From Tistrella mobilis KA081020-065 (GTDB lineage: Bacteria; Pseudomonadota; Alphaproteobacteria; Tistrellales; Tistrellaceae), in contig NC_017956.1 of the NCBI RefSeq assembly GCF_000264455.2, forward strand, positions 1,099,501 through 1,163,500: a stretch of 64,000 nt of DNA, read 5' to 3'. The notes beneath the pieces are model-generated. The model did no database searches. It was not told the DNA's origin and worked only from the letters and a program-made list of their open reading frames with translations. Positions 36,891 through 44,808 of this stretch are shown in pieces (position 1 is the first letter of the stretch; each line of letters begins with the position of its first letter). Made by a program: the position numbers and the translations under genes.

Positions 36891-37613
36891 TCACGCGCTG
36901 GCCGCGCGGCCGCGGACCTCGTTCACCCGCTGCATCAGGCGCTGCTTGTAGGCCTCGGTATCGGTATCCAGGTTGGGGAAGACCTCCTGGATGCGGCTGA
37001 CCGGATAGACCCCGGCGCGGACCAGATACGGCCGCTCGAAGGTGAAGTCGACGATGGTGTTGGCCTTGACCGCACTGTCCGAGGTGGCACCGGGCGTGTC
37101 GCCGCCCAGGTCGATGATCAGGTCGACCCCGTCGCCGATATCGGCGACCGCCTTGTCGAGATCGACGAAGATGTCGCCCTGGCCCGAGATGTTGGCCGAG
37201 GTGGCGCCCACCGGCCGGCCGGCGGCGCGGATGATGTCTTCCAGCGGCGAGGCGCCCTGGCAGGCCACGCCCAGCGTGTCATAGCCCATGGTGAAGGCCG
37301 GCGGCAGGTCGCAGGCCTTGTCGAAGATCAGCGTCAGCTCCCCCGGCCACAGCCGCACGAAGGCATCGGGGGCGACCCAGTCGGGGACCACCACATGGCG
37401 GGCCGCCTCGGCCGGATTGGCGATCGAGAAGGTCAGCGGACCGAATTTGGTGCGCTTCTTCACGTCGAACACCCGCTGGATGGCATCGGCGTTGAAGGCG
37501 TCGCAGATCAGATTGTACTGCGTGCGCGTGGGGGTGATGACCAGCCCGCCCGCGCGGATCACCTCGGCCGCCTCGTCGATCGCGCCGGCGGAAAGTTTCA
37601 CGATATTGACCAT
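36891..37613 (-). CDS. Divergent Sua5/YciO/YrdC-domain protein
   Basis: A 240-residue YrdC-fold protein. Family marks are IRAGGLVITPTRTQYNLICDA near the N terminus and VGATSANISGQGD near residue 155; KKRTKFGPLTFSI corresponds to the KxR(S/T)xxxPL motif that binds ATP and carbonate. The usual TxTVYGL is altered to TRTQYNL, so it is unlikely to be the housekeeping threonylcarbamoyl-AMP synthase. ATG 37613 gives the family start. Its pairing with an MFS transporter suggests a carbamoylated small molecule or a detoxification role, but that is speculation. Confidence 0.75.
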   Translation of the reverse strand: MVNIVKLSAGAIDEAAEVIRAGGLVITPTRTQYNLICDAFNADAIQRVFDVKKRTKFGPLTFSIANPAEAARHVVVPDWVAPDAFVRLWPGELTLIFDKACDLPPAFTMGYDTLGVACQGASPLEDIIRAAGRPVGATSANISGQGDIFVDLDKAVADIGDGVDLIIDLGGDTPGATSDSAVKANTIVDFTFERPYLVRAGVYPVSRIQEVFPNLDTDTEAYKQRLMQRVNEVRGRAASA

Positions 37614-37861
37614 GGTGCCTGCCGTCCCTTGCCCGTGCGGACCATGCCGATCCGGGTTCTGCCCCCGTTGCCCCGGGGACCGGCCGTGTTCCGGCCGAAC
37701 ATAACCCTGGATCGCCTGGTCCATGATCCGATCAATTATGGCGACAGGCTAACATCACCGGCCCCGAATCGGAAGCATGCAGATCAACTTGTACGGGATA
37801 TACGCAACAGGCCGTCTCATCCTGAGGTTCGGCCCTCTGGGGAGAGGCGGGGGAGGGCGGG

Positions 37862-38455
37862 TCAGCTGCCGGTGGGGGTGCCGATGGCGAAGGCGGTGAA
37901 CAGTTCCCGCGCCATCGCGCGATCGACCGGCTGGCCGGCATCGCGGGCCAGCGCCAGATAGGCGCGCAGGATCGGCGCCATCGACGGCCCATAGGTCTCG
38001 CGTTCGGCCAGGAAGAGCGGACGGAGCAGCAGCACCGCGCGCTGGACCTCTTCAAAGGCCACCCGCATCCGCCCGGCGCGGGCATGGGCATCGGCGATGG
38101 CGGTCAGCACACGCGCCATCGACGGCAGAAGCACCCGGTTGTGGCGAGTGGCCTGCTGGGACAGGCGCCGGAAGACATCGCGGGCGGCATCGATATCGCC
38201 GCGACCGGCATCGGCCACCGCCAGCGGCTCCCCCACCTGGGCAGCGGATTGGGAGAGGCGATAGGCCGCCGCCGCCGTATCGGCATTGGAGGCGATGCGG
38301 TCGACCAGCAGGAAGAAGATCTGTCGGGCGAGATTACGGTCACCCTGTTCAAGGGCGGCCTGGCCCAGCTGTTCCGCCCGGGCGGCCGCCTGTTCGGCGT
38401 CGCCGTCGCTGATCAGCATGCGGGCGTCGTGATCGATGGTCATACCGTCGGTCAT
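37862..38455 (-). CDS. Hypothetical helical (TPR-like) protein
   Basis: A 197-residue, almost fully helical soluble protein: repeated helix pairs such as AARAEQLGQAALEQGDRNLAR, AARDVFRRLSQQATRHNR and AFEEVQRAVLLLRPLFL resemble irregular tetratricopeptide units. No catalytic motif or membrane segment is visible. ATG 38455 is the first of two close in-frame starts (the other is 38443); neither has a strong ribosome binding site. It is separated from neighbours by about 170-250 bases on each side. I do not recognise a family. Confidence 0.65.
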   Translation of the reverse strand: MTDGMTIDHDARMLISDGDAEQAAARAEQLGQAALEQGDRNLARQIFFLLVDRIASNADTAAAAYRLSQSAAQVGEPLAVADAGRGDIDAARDVFRRLSQQATRHNRVLLPSMARVLTAIADAHARAGRMRVAFEEVQRAVLLLRPLFLAERETYGPSMAPILRAYLALARDAGQPVDRAMARELFTAFAIGTPTGS

Positions 38456-38621
38456 GTCGGGCAGCCTGGCTGAGGAGGCGGGGCCGTGCGGGGGCGCGGG
38501 GATGAGGCCTTGAGCGTGGCAGCACGCCGCGGCGCCATAGTTATGGTCGCGTGGCGCATGCGAAACAAGGGTTCCCGACCCGTGGTCGCATGGATTGCGG
38601 GATTTCGTCGGCCGGCCCGGT

Positions 38622-38846
38622 TCAGGGGCCGCGGGGCGGCCGGCTGTCGGGGTTGACGGGGGGCCGTTCCTGCCTGCCGCGATTGCGCAGACCGTGGACC
38701 AGTAGGGCCAGGATCCAGGCGGCAAGCGGGACCAGAAAGAAGCCGTCGAACAGGGGATGCGCGGGATCCGCCCCGGTCACCGCGGTGACGAAGGTCATCC
38801 AGACCAGAGTGAAGACGATGAGCGCGCGGCGCCAGCGATCGGGCAT
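38622..38846 (-). CDS. Small membrane protein, function unknown
   Basis: A 74-residue product with two hydrophobic segments, ALIVFTLVWMTFVTAV (residues 8-23) and FFLVPLAAWILALLVHGL (about 37-54), and basic ends, typical of a small inner-membrane protein. ATG 38846 is chosen; ATG 38885 would add 13 basic residues. It is divergent from the cupin gene with a short shared upstream region. Confidence 0.55.
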   Translation of the reverse strand: MPDRWRRALIVFTLVWMTFVTAVTGADPAHPLFDGFFLVPLAAWILALLVHGLRNRGRQERPPVNPDSRPPRGP

Positions 38847-38967
38847 GCCGAAAGAATGCCCTGGTCGTCTCCGCCATGCAATCATGGCGTCTGTTCGATT
38901 GCGGCCATGTCCCTTCCGCCGCTATCCTGAGCGGACGGGACATGAAAGGCGACAGTGGAGACGCCCG

Positions 38968-39471
38968 ATGAGCCATGCCCCCAAAGACGCACGCCTTGCG
39001 GCTCTGCCCCAGGCGGCAGCACGGATCGTGGAGGCCCTGGGGCTTGCCCCCCATCCCGAAGGCGGATGGTTTGCCGAAGTCTGGCGCAGCCCTGCACCCG
39101 ATGGGGGCCGGGGGGCGCTGACCACGATCTATTTCCTGCTGGCCCGCGGAGAGCGGTCGCACTGGCACCGGGTCGATGCCGAAGAGGTCTGGCATCACTA
39201 TGCCGGGGCGCCGCTGGCGCTGGACATGGCACCCGACGATGCTGCGGCCCCGCGGCGCCATCTGCTGGGATTCGATCCAGACCGTCCCGCAAACGCCGAT
39301 GCCGGCCGGCCGGTGCTGGTGGTGCCCGCCGGCTGGTGGCAGGCGGCGGAAACCCTGGGCGAGTACACGCTGGTCGGCTGTTCGGTGGCGCCTGCCTTCA
39401 CCTTCGACGGTTTCGAACTGGCGGCACCGGGCTGGGCGCCGGGGCGTCCGGCCGGCAGGCCGGAATCGTGA
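38968..39471 (+). CDS. Cupin-fold protein (DUF985 / Cupin_5 family)
   Basis: A 167-residue beta-barrel cupin of the DUF985 family: LAPHPEGGWFAEVWRSP, TTIYFLLARGERSHWHRVDA, EEVWHHYAGAPLAL and VPAGWWQAAE are the recurring family segments. The histidines in HWHR and WHHY may form a metal or sugar-binding site. GGAG precedes ATG 38968. Function in bacteria is not established. Its stop overlaps the GTG of the next gene. Confidence 0.87.
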   Translation: MSHAPKDARLAALPQAAARIVEALGLAPHPEGGWFAEVWRSPAPDGGRGALTTIYFLLARGERSHWHRVDAEEVWHHYAGAPLALDMAPDDAAAPRRHLLGFDPDRPANADAGRPVLVVPAGWWQAAETLGEYTLVGCSVAPAFTFDGFELAAPGWAPGRPAGRPES

Positions 39472-39962
39472 GCCCGGCACGGGACGCGCGCTGGCAGGCG
39501 GTCGCCGCCCTGACCGTCACCGAACTGGCCGGCGGCGACTGCCCCGCGGCTGAGCGGCGCGCGCGGCGCATGCTGCGGATCGCACGCGGTGCCGAGGACG
39601 GATCGGGGCCACGCCGGTCTGCGGCGCTGGCCGGGCTCTCGGTGCTGCTGTGGCGGCCGCCCCATCTTGTCCGCCGCGACGCCATGCCCTGGCTGGAGCT
39701 GATCGCACCCTATCGCGCCGAAATTGCCGCCGATCGCCAGCTGGGTGAGGCGATGATGCTGACCGGTCTGGCGCTGAGTTTCGCCATGGGGCCGGGATCG
39801 GCGGAAATCCGCCGCTGGGCGGGCATTGCCGGGCCCGATATGGCCGCGCGGGTGGCAGGTATCACCGCGCCGCCGCTGCCGGATGGCGACATGCCTGCGC
39901 AGGCGCCCTGCACGCGCCCTCAGCGCAGGGCTTGGCGTTCGCGCGCCACTCGGTCAAACTGA
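39468..39962 (+). CDS. Hypothetical protein coupled to the cupin gene
   Basis: From GTG 39468, overlapping the cupin stop (GTGA), the frame encodes 164 residues. The N-terminal two thirds are helical and Ala/Arg-rich (WQAVAALTVTELAGGDCPAA, ALAGLSVLLWRPPHLVRRD, LGEAMMLTGLALSFAM); the C terminus is basic and disordered. I do not recognise a family. Coupling to the cupin gene supports it being real; overlap of its end with the region before the TetR gene is tolerated. Confidence 0.5.
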   Translation: MSPARDARWQAVAALTVTELAGGDCPAAERRARRMLRIARGAEDGSGPRRSAALAGLSVLLWRPPHLVRRDAMPWLELIAPYRAEIAADRQLGEAMMLTGLALSFAMGPGSAEIRRWAGIAGPDMAARVAGITAPPLPDGDMPAQAPCTRPQRRAWRSRATRSN

Positions 39963-40038
39963 GCCTGTCATCCGACTTTTTTATGTGGTTTCCCGCAATG
40001 CAACAGCGGGCCGACCGGCAGTGAAGGAGAAGCACATT

Positions 40039-40665
40039 ATGGGCAGGCCGCGAGGCTTCGACCGCGAACGGGTCCTGGATCACGTGGTGGATCTGTTCTG
40101 GCGTCACGGATATGACGGCACCTCGGTGGAGGCCATCCGTCATGCCACCGGCATCGGGCCCAGCAGCCTGTATGCGGCCTTCGGGGACAAGCGCACGCTG
40201 TTCTTCGAGGCGGTGGACCGCTACCGCGCGCGGGTGGTCGACAAGGCGCTTGATGGTCTGGAGCAGGATCGCGGCGACGGGCTGGGGGCGATCCGCGCCT
40301 TCTTCACCCGGGTGGTCGACGGCATCGTTGCGGGGGAGCGCCGCTGGGGCTGTCTGATGACCAATTGTGCGGTCGAACGTGCGCCCTGGGACGAGGCGGC
40401 GGCCGAGGCGGCGCGCGCGCATCTGCTGCGGGTTCGCGCGGCTTTTGCCGGTGCGCTGGTGCGCGGTGCGACCGGTGCCGACGAGACGCAGGTCACTGCC
40501 GTCGCCTCCATGCTGACCGCGGTGCTGCAGGGGCTGAACGTTATGGCCCGGGCGGGTTTTGGTCGCGCGCCCATTCAGGCCGCCGTCGATGCCGCGATCG
40601 CGAGTGCCGAGGGTGCCGCCATGCTGCCGGTCGCGCGCAGAATGCCGGCCGCCATCGCCTCTTGA
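40039..40665 (+). CDS. TetR-family transcriptional regulator
   Basis: A 208-residue TetR protein. The helix-turn-helix is at residues 10-50 (GFDRERVLDHVVDLFWRHGY, TSVEAIRHATGIGPSSLYAAF, GDKRTLFFEAV). The ligand-binding half includes RRWGCLMTNCAVERAPWD, seen in the AcrR/YcdC-like branch that controls reductases and efflux genes. AAGGAGA precedes ATG 40039. No divergent partner adjoins it. Confidence 0.87.
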   Translation: MGRPRGFDRERVLDHVVDLFWRHGYDGTSVEAIRHATGIGPSSLYAAFGDKRTLFFEAVDRYRARVVDKALDGLEQDRGDGLGAIRAFFTRVVDGIVAGERRWGCLMTNCAVERAPWDEAAAEAARAHLLRVRAAFAGALVRGATGADETQVTAVASMLTAVLQGLNVMARAGFGRAPIQAAVDAAIASAEGAAMLPVARRMPAAIAS

Positions 40666-40958
40666 GCCGGGAGATCCGCGGCGGACGCTGATTTCGCGAT
40701 GCAGAATGATCGTATTTGGCGGAATTATGCGGGACCCACTTGCTTTTTCCGTATCCTGGAGTAAACGTTTCGTAACGCGGCGGCCATGAGCCCCGTGTCG
40801 AGAGCTTGCCGGACTGCCGCCGGGGGGGAGGGCGGTCCGGCCGTACGCCCGGTGTGGGGAAACCTGCGCCGGGCGTCCTCGTTTCAGAGACGGGATCTGC
40901 CCGTCCGATGCGATCCCCTAATTGCAAATAAGTCTCAATCTTGATATTCCGGGAGCTG
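40666..40958 (+). other. Intergenic region before fecI
   Basis: About 290 bases without a gene. It contains a lower-GC stretch (40700-40780, including GAATTATGCGGG and TTTTTCCGTATCC) and at its end a Fur-like sequence directly before the sigma factor gene. No small gene is evident. Confidence 0.5.
40921..40945. promoter_or_regulatory. Fur-box-like sequence before fecI
   Basis: On the minus strand TTGAGACTTATTTGCAAT closely resembles Fur boxes of the ATGAGAATxATTTGCAxT type known from proteobacterial iron genes. It ends 13 bases before ATG 40959, suitable for iron-dependent repression of the fecIR pair. Confidence 0.55.
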
Positions 40959-41528
40959 ATGGAGGCCGGGCGGACCGGCGGGCTCTTCGGGATAGTGCGG
41001 ATCTTGGACCGAACGGCGCTCGACCGGCTCAACCACATCTATTCAGGCCAGCGGCGCATCCTGGTGCGCAGCCTGATGCCGATCGTCGGCAGCCTGGCGG
41101 TGGCCGAGGATCTGGCGCAGGAGACCTATCTGAAGGTCCGCGCCGCTCTGGCACAGACCCAGATCCAGCATCTGGAACCCTTCCTTTTCCGCACCGCCCG
41201 CAATCTGGCGCTGGATCATCTGCGCCGGGAGCGACGCCGGGGCGCCGTGCTGCGCCAGGGCGAGGATCAGGACGATCTTGCCCATGTCGCCGCCGACACG
41301 CCCAGCCCCGAGGCGGAAGTCGGCGACCGTCAGTTGCTCGACCGGCTGGAACAGGTGATGTCGCGGTTGACGCCGCGCCAGCGCCGGGTGATGGTCGCCT
41401 GCCGGCTGGAAGGCCGCAGCTATGCCGAGGTCGCGGCCGATCTCGGTGTGTCGACCAGCACGGTTCAGAAGGATCTGAAGGACGCGATGGCCGCCTGTCT
41501 GGGCAGTTTCACGAGGGACGGTCGGTGA
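40959..41528 (+). CDS. FecI-type ECF sigma factor
   Basis: A 189-residue extracytoplasmic-function sigma factor. Region 2 spans LVRSLMPIVGSLAVAEDLAQETYLKV to LRTARNLALDHLRRERRR-type residues (FRTARNLALDHLRRE), and region 4 is RLTPRQRRVMVACRLEGRSYAEVA with a helix-turn-helix DLGVSTSTVQKDLKDA. This is the FecI branch that responds to TonB-receptor signals. GGGAG is upstream of ATG 40959; TTG 40941 is possible. The stop overlaps fecR (GTGA). Confidence 0.93.
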   Translation: MEAGRTGGLFGIVRILDRTALDRLNHIYSGQRRILVRSLMPIVGSLAVAEDLAQETYLKVRAALAQTQIQHLEPFLFRTARNLALDHLRRERRRGAVLRQGEDQDDLAHVAADTPSPEAEVGDRQLLDRLEQVMSRLTPRQRRVMVACRLEGRSYAEVAADLGVSTSTVQKDLKDAMAACLGSFTRDGR

Positions 41529-42487
41529 GCGGTTCCACGGACACGGTGCCCGTCGATGCCGCTCTGCTCGATGCGGCGCTGGAACGCTTCATCCGCGCCC
41601 GCGATGTCGATGCCGATCCGGCCGACCGCCAGGCGCTGGCCGAGTGGGCGGCCGCCGATCCGGCCCATGAAGCCGCACTCGCCCGGGTGGAGGCGATGTG
41701 GGGGGCCGATGCCTTCGCAGCGGCGCTCGTCAGAACGATGCAGCCGGTGATGTCTGGCGCAGCACGCCGGCCCCGGCGGCGGGCATGGCCGCTGGCCCTG
41801 GCGGCCTCCGTCCTGCTCATGATCGGCATCGGGGCGGCACTCGACCTGCCGCTGCGGCTGCGGGCCGATGCGATCACCGCCACCGGCGAACGCCGGCTCG
41901 TGGTGCTGGCCGACGGTTCCCGCGTGACGCTCGACACCGACAGCGCCATCGCGGTTACGATCGACGAGACCGGACGGCATCTGACCCTGCTGGAGGGCCG
42001 GGCCTTTTTCGAGGTCACGCCCGATGCCGCCCGGCCGTTCGAAGTGGCGGCCGGACCTGCCAAAGTGCGGGTCACCGGCACCGCCTTTGCCGTGGGGTTC
42101 AGTGACGACGACGCGGTCATGGTGCAGGTCCGCAGCGGCCGGGTGGAGGCGGGGGCAGCCGGCAGCAGCCGCGCGCTGGGTGCCGGCGACGCGCTGCGCC
42201 TGGACGGGGCCGGCCCCGGCATCGTCACCCGCCCCGATCCCGCCCAGGGACTGGGCTGGCTGGATGGCCGGCTGGTCTTCGTCGACCGGCCGCTCGGCGA
42301 TGTCCTGGCCGAACTCGACCGCTATCTGCCCGGGCGGATCCTCGTCACCGACCCCGCCATCGCTGCCCGCCGCGTTACCGGCAATTACCGGCTGGACGAT
42401 CCGGCCGGCAGCACGCTCGCCCTTGCCGCCGTGGCCGGCGCCCACGTCACGCAGATCACCGGCAGGCTGTTGATTCTGCATCAGTGA
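41525..42487 (+). CDS. FecR-type anti-sigma factor / signal transducer
   Basis: A 320-residue inner-membrane regulator. The N-terminal cytosolic domain (LERFIRARDVDADPADRQAL, WAAADPAHEAALARVEAMW) binds the sigma factor, a transmembrane helix lies at about residues 89-108 (PLALAASVLLMIGIG), and the periplasmic FecR domain has LADGSRVTLDTDSAI, FEVAAGPAKVRVTGTAFAV and a STN-like end (GRILVTDPAIAARRVTGNY). GTG 41525 overlaps the sigma-factor stop. The receptor it should read is probably the TonB receptor at 44.8 kb, beyond an inserted gene pair. Confidence 0.92.
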   Translation: MSGSTDTVPVDAALLDAALERFIRARDVDADPADRQALAEWAAADPAHEAALARVEAMWGADAFAAALVRTMQPVMSGAARRPRRRAWPLALAASVLLMIGIGAALDLPLRLRADAITATGERRLVVLADGSRVTLDTDSAIAVTIDETGRHLTLLEGRAFFEVTPDAARPFEVAAGPAKVRVTGTAFAVGFSDDDAVMVQVRSGRVEAGAAGSSRALGAGDALRLDGAGPGIVTRPDPAQGLGWLDGRLVFVDRPLGDVLAELDRYLPGRILVTDPAIAARRVTGNYRLDDPAGSTLALAAVAGAHVTQITGRLLILHQ

Positions 42488-42548
42488 CATCTGTCAGGCA
42501 CTGCCGCCGGCCGCCGGTCGGCACTGTCGTGCCGGGCGCGTAGCGTGG

Positions 42549-43655
42549 TCAGACGGCGGGGCGGCGGGTCACCGACTGGCTCCCGAAAATCATCTCCGTC
42601 GGCATTTGAAAGATGAAATAGGGGTTGAGCACCGGCAATGCACTGACGGTGTCCAATCGGTCGAGATCCTCGTCACTGAGCTGGACTGCAAGTGCCGCCA
42701 TATTGTCGATCACCTGCTGCGGCCGGCTCGCGCCGAGGAGGAGCGAGGACATCCCGGGTCGGGACAGCACCCAGGCGAGCGCGAGCTGCGCCATGGTGAT
42801 GTCGAGTTTGCCCGCGATCTCTCGGACGGTATCGACGATGTCGAAATTCCGTGCGCTGAACAGCATGCCCCCGTAAGGATTGTCCCCGCTCAGCCTGTCG
42901 CCGCTTCCGGTGCCTCCGCCCCTGGCGCGATCCGGAAGCGAGACCGCCTGATCTGCCCGGGCAAGCATCTCGCGGCCATATTTCCCGGTCAGCAGACCGC
43001 CCGCAAGAGGGCTCCACGGCATCATGCCAAGGCCAAGCTCGCGGGCCATGGGCAGAAGATCCAGCTCAACGCCACGCTCCACCAGGGACCATGCGTTCTG
43101 CAGACCGATCGGTCCCGGCAGACCATGGGCTGCGGCGAGCGTGGCCACCCGGGCCACATACCATGAAGGCGTATTCGAAAAGCCGTAATAGAGGATGTCG
43201 CCTCGTGTGGCGGCGGCCGCAAGTGTCTGAAGAACCTCTTCGGCTGGTGTCGTCCGATCCCAGACGTGAATCCAATAGAGGTCGATCCGGTCCGTCGCCA
43301 ACCGCCGCAACGATCCCTCGATCCCCAGACGGATGTTGAACGCGCCGTTCCCGCCATGCATCGGATGTCCCTGCGATCGGGGGAAACCTGATTTGGTCGA
43401 GACGACGAGCCGATCCCTCATGCCACTGTCGGCAATGAATTGCCCCAGCATCCGTTCGCTATCGCCGCCACTATAGATGTCGGCCGTATCGACCAGATTG
43501 CCGCCGGCTTCAACATAGGTATCGAAGATCGCGCGGGCGCCGGCTTCGTCGCTGCCCCACCGCCCGGCTCCGAAGGTCATCGTGCCGAGCGCGAGCGGAC
43601 TGACGACCAGACCCGATCGCCCGAAGGTGCGATAGTCTTTCATGTGCATGTCCAT
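42549..43655 (-). CDS. Aldo/keto reductase
   Basis: A 368-residue NADPH-dependent TIM-barrel reductase. The tetrad is visible: Asp and Tyr in LVDTADIYSGGDSERML, Lys in VVSTKSGFP, His in LYWIHVWDR. The C-terminal SSLLLGASRPQQVIDN binds NADPH. The clade resembles YajO/YhdN-type general aldehyde reductases. Third-position GC is lower than in flanking iron genes. It is divergent from a LysR gene and sits between fecR and its likely receptor, so the pair looks inserted. Confidence 0.92.
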   Translation of the reverse strand: MDMHMKDYRTFGRSGLVVSPLALGTMTFGAGRWGSDEAGARAIFDTYVEAGGNLVDTADIYSGGDSERMLGQFIADSGMRDRLVVSTKSGFPRSQGHPMHGGNGAFNIRLGIEGSLRRLATDRIDLYWIHVWDRTTPAEEVLQTLAAAATRGDILYYGFSNTPSWYVARVATLAAAHGLPGPIGLQNAWSLVERGVELDLLPMARELGLGMMPWSPLAGGLLTGKYGREMLARADQAVSLPDRARGGGTGSGDRLSGDNPYGGMLFSARNFDIVDTVREIAGKLDITMAQLALAWVLSRPGMSSLLLGASRPQQVIDNMAALAVQLSDEDLDRLDTVSALPVLNPYFIFQMPTEMIFGSQSVTRRPAV

Positions 43656-43761
43656 CTCCTTGCTGCGAGCCGTCGTTGATGGCGTGCTCCAGAGGATAGA
43701 AGCTTGCGTCTGTCGGCATTACCCTCTCACTTGTGCATGAACCTGTGAGAAGGCTTCAGCA

Positions 43762-44649
43762 ATGCCGCGACACATCCTCAACGATCTTGCAGCCTTCGCG
43801 GCGGTCGCGCGCGCACGAAGCTTTACCGCCGCAGCGGCTGAACTCGGGGTTTCCCCCTCGGCACTCAGCCATACGATGCGCGGGCTGGAAGAGCGGCTCG
43901 GCGTGCGGCTGTTGGCACGGTCCACTCGCTCGGTCGCCCCGACCGAGGCGGGGAACGCATTGCTCGAAAGACTGACCCCTGCGCTCGCGCAGATCGACGA
44001 AGCGGTGACGGCGCTTTCGGACTTCCGCGACACGCCTGCAGGCGTCGTTCGCTTGACCACCTTTCACTGGATGGCCTCGACGCTCCTGGCCGACCGTCTG
44101 CCGGCATTCCTGGCCCGGCATCCGGAAATCATGGTCGAGATAAATGTCGACGATGGTCTGCGAGACATCGTTTCTTCAGGATTCGACGCCGGCATAAGGC
44201 TTGGCGACTCCGTCGAGAAGGACATGATCGCCATCAGGATAGGCCCGCCGATGAGAGCCGTGGTCGTTGCGACGCCGGACTACTGGCGTTCTCATGGCAG
44301 GCCGGAGCACCCGCGGGATCTGCGACGCCATCCCTGCATCGGTTATCGCAACCTGTCGAGCGGAACGCTGATGCCTTGGGACTTCGAGAAGGAGGGCAAG
44401 GAACTCCGCCAGCAGGTTACGGGGCCTCTCGTCTGCAACTCGTCGGATCTTGCGCTGGCTGTGGTCCGTTCGGGGCGGGGCGTCGGATGGCATATGGAGA
44501 CGGATGTGCGGGAGGATCTCGAAGCGGGGCGGCTGGAGCAGGTTCTTGATGATTGGAGCCAGCCTTTCCCTGGCGCGTTTCTCTATCACCCGAGCCGGCG
44601 GCAGGTTCCGGCGCCGCTGCGTGCCCTTATCGATTTCCTGAAGATCTGA
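43762..44649 (+). CDS. LysR-family regulator of the adjacent reductase
   Basis: A 295-residue LysR regulator. The helix-turn-helix runs from NDLAAFAAVARARSFTAAAA to LGVSPSALSHTMRGLEERLG, and the effector domain starts near residue 90 (AGVVRLTTFHWMASTLL), with FDAGIRLGDSVEKDMIAIRIG typical of the branch that controls divergent aldo/keto reductases. The 106-base gap to the reductase gene is the likely operator region. Codon usage is less GC-biased than in its neighbours. Confidence 0.9.
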   Translation: MPRHILNDLAAFAAVARARSFTAAAAELGVSPSALSHTMRGLEERLGVRLLARSTRSVAPTEAGNALLERLTPALAQIDEAVTALSDFRDTPAGVVRLTTFHWMASTLLADRLPAFLARHPEIMVEINVDDGLRDIVSSGFDAGIRLGDSVEKDMIAIRIGPPMRAVVVATPDYWRSHGRPEHPRDLRRHPCIGYRNLSSGTLMPWDFEKEGKELRQQVTGPLVCNSSDLALAVVRSGRGVGWHMETDVREDLEAGRLEQVLDDWSQPFPGAFLYHPSRRQVPAPLRALIDFLKI

Positions 44650-44808
44650 CGGCATGCGACGTTCATAAGGAAAATTTTCTTCAGAAAAATTTACGCGATC
44701 CGCCGCCCGGTGACGTCAGGTCTGCGGGGCGTAACTGCATACGAGACGCAATCGCAAAACATGCAGCACGCCCCGCCCTTTCGGTGACGCACAGGCGGGA
44801 CGATCCAC

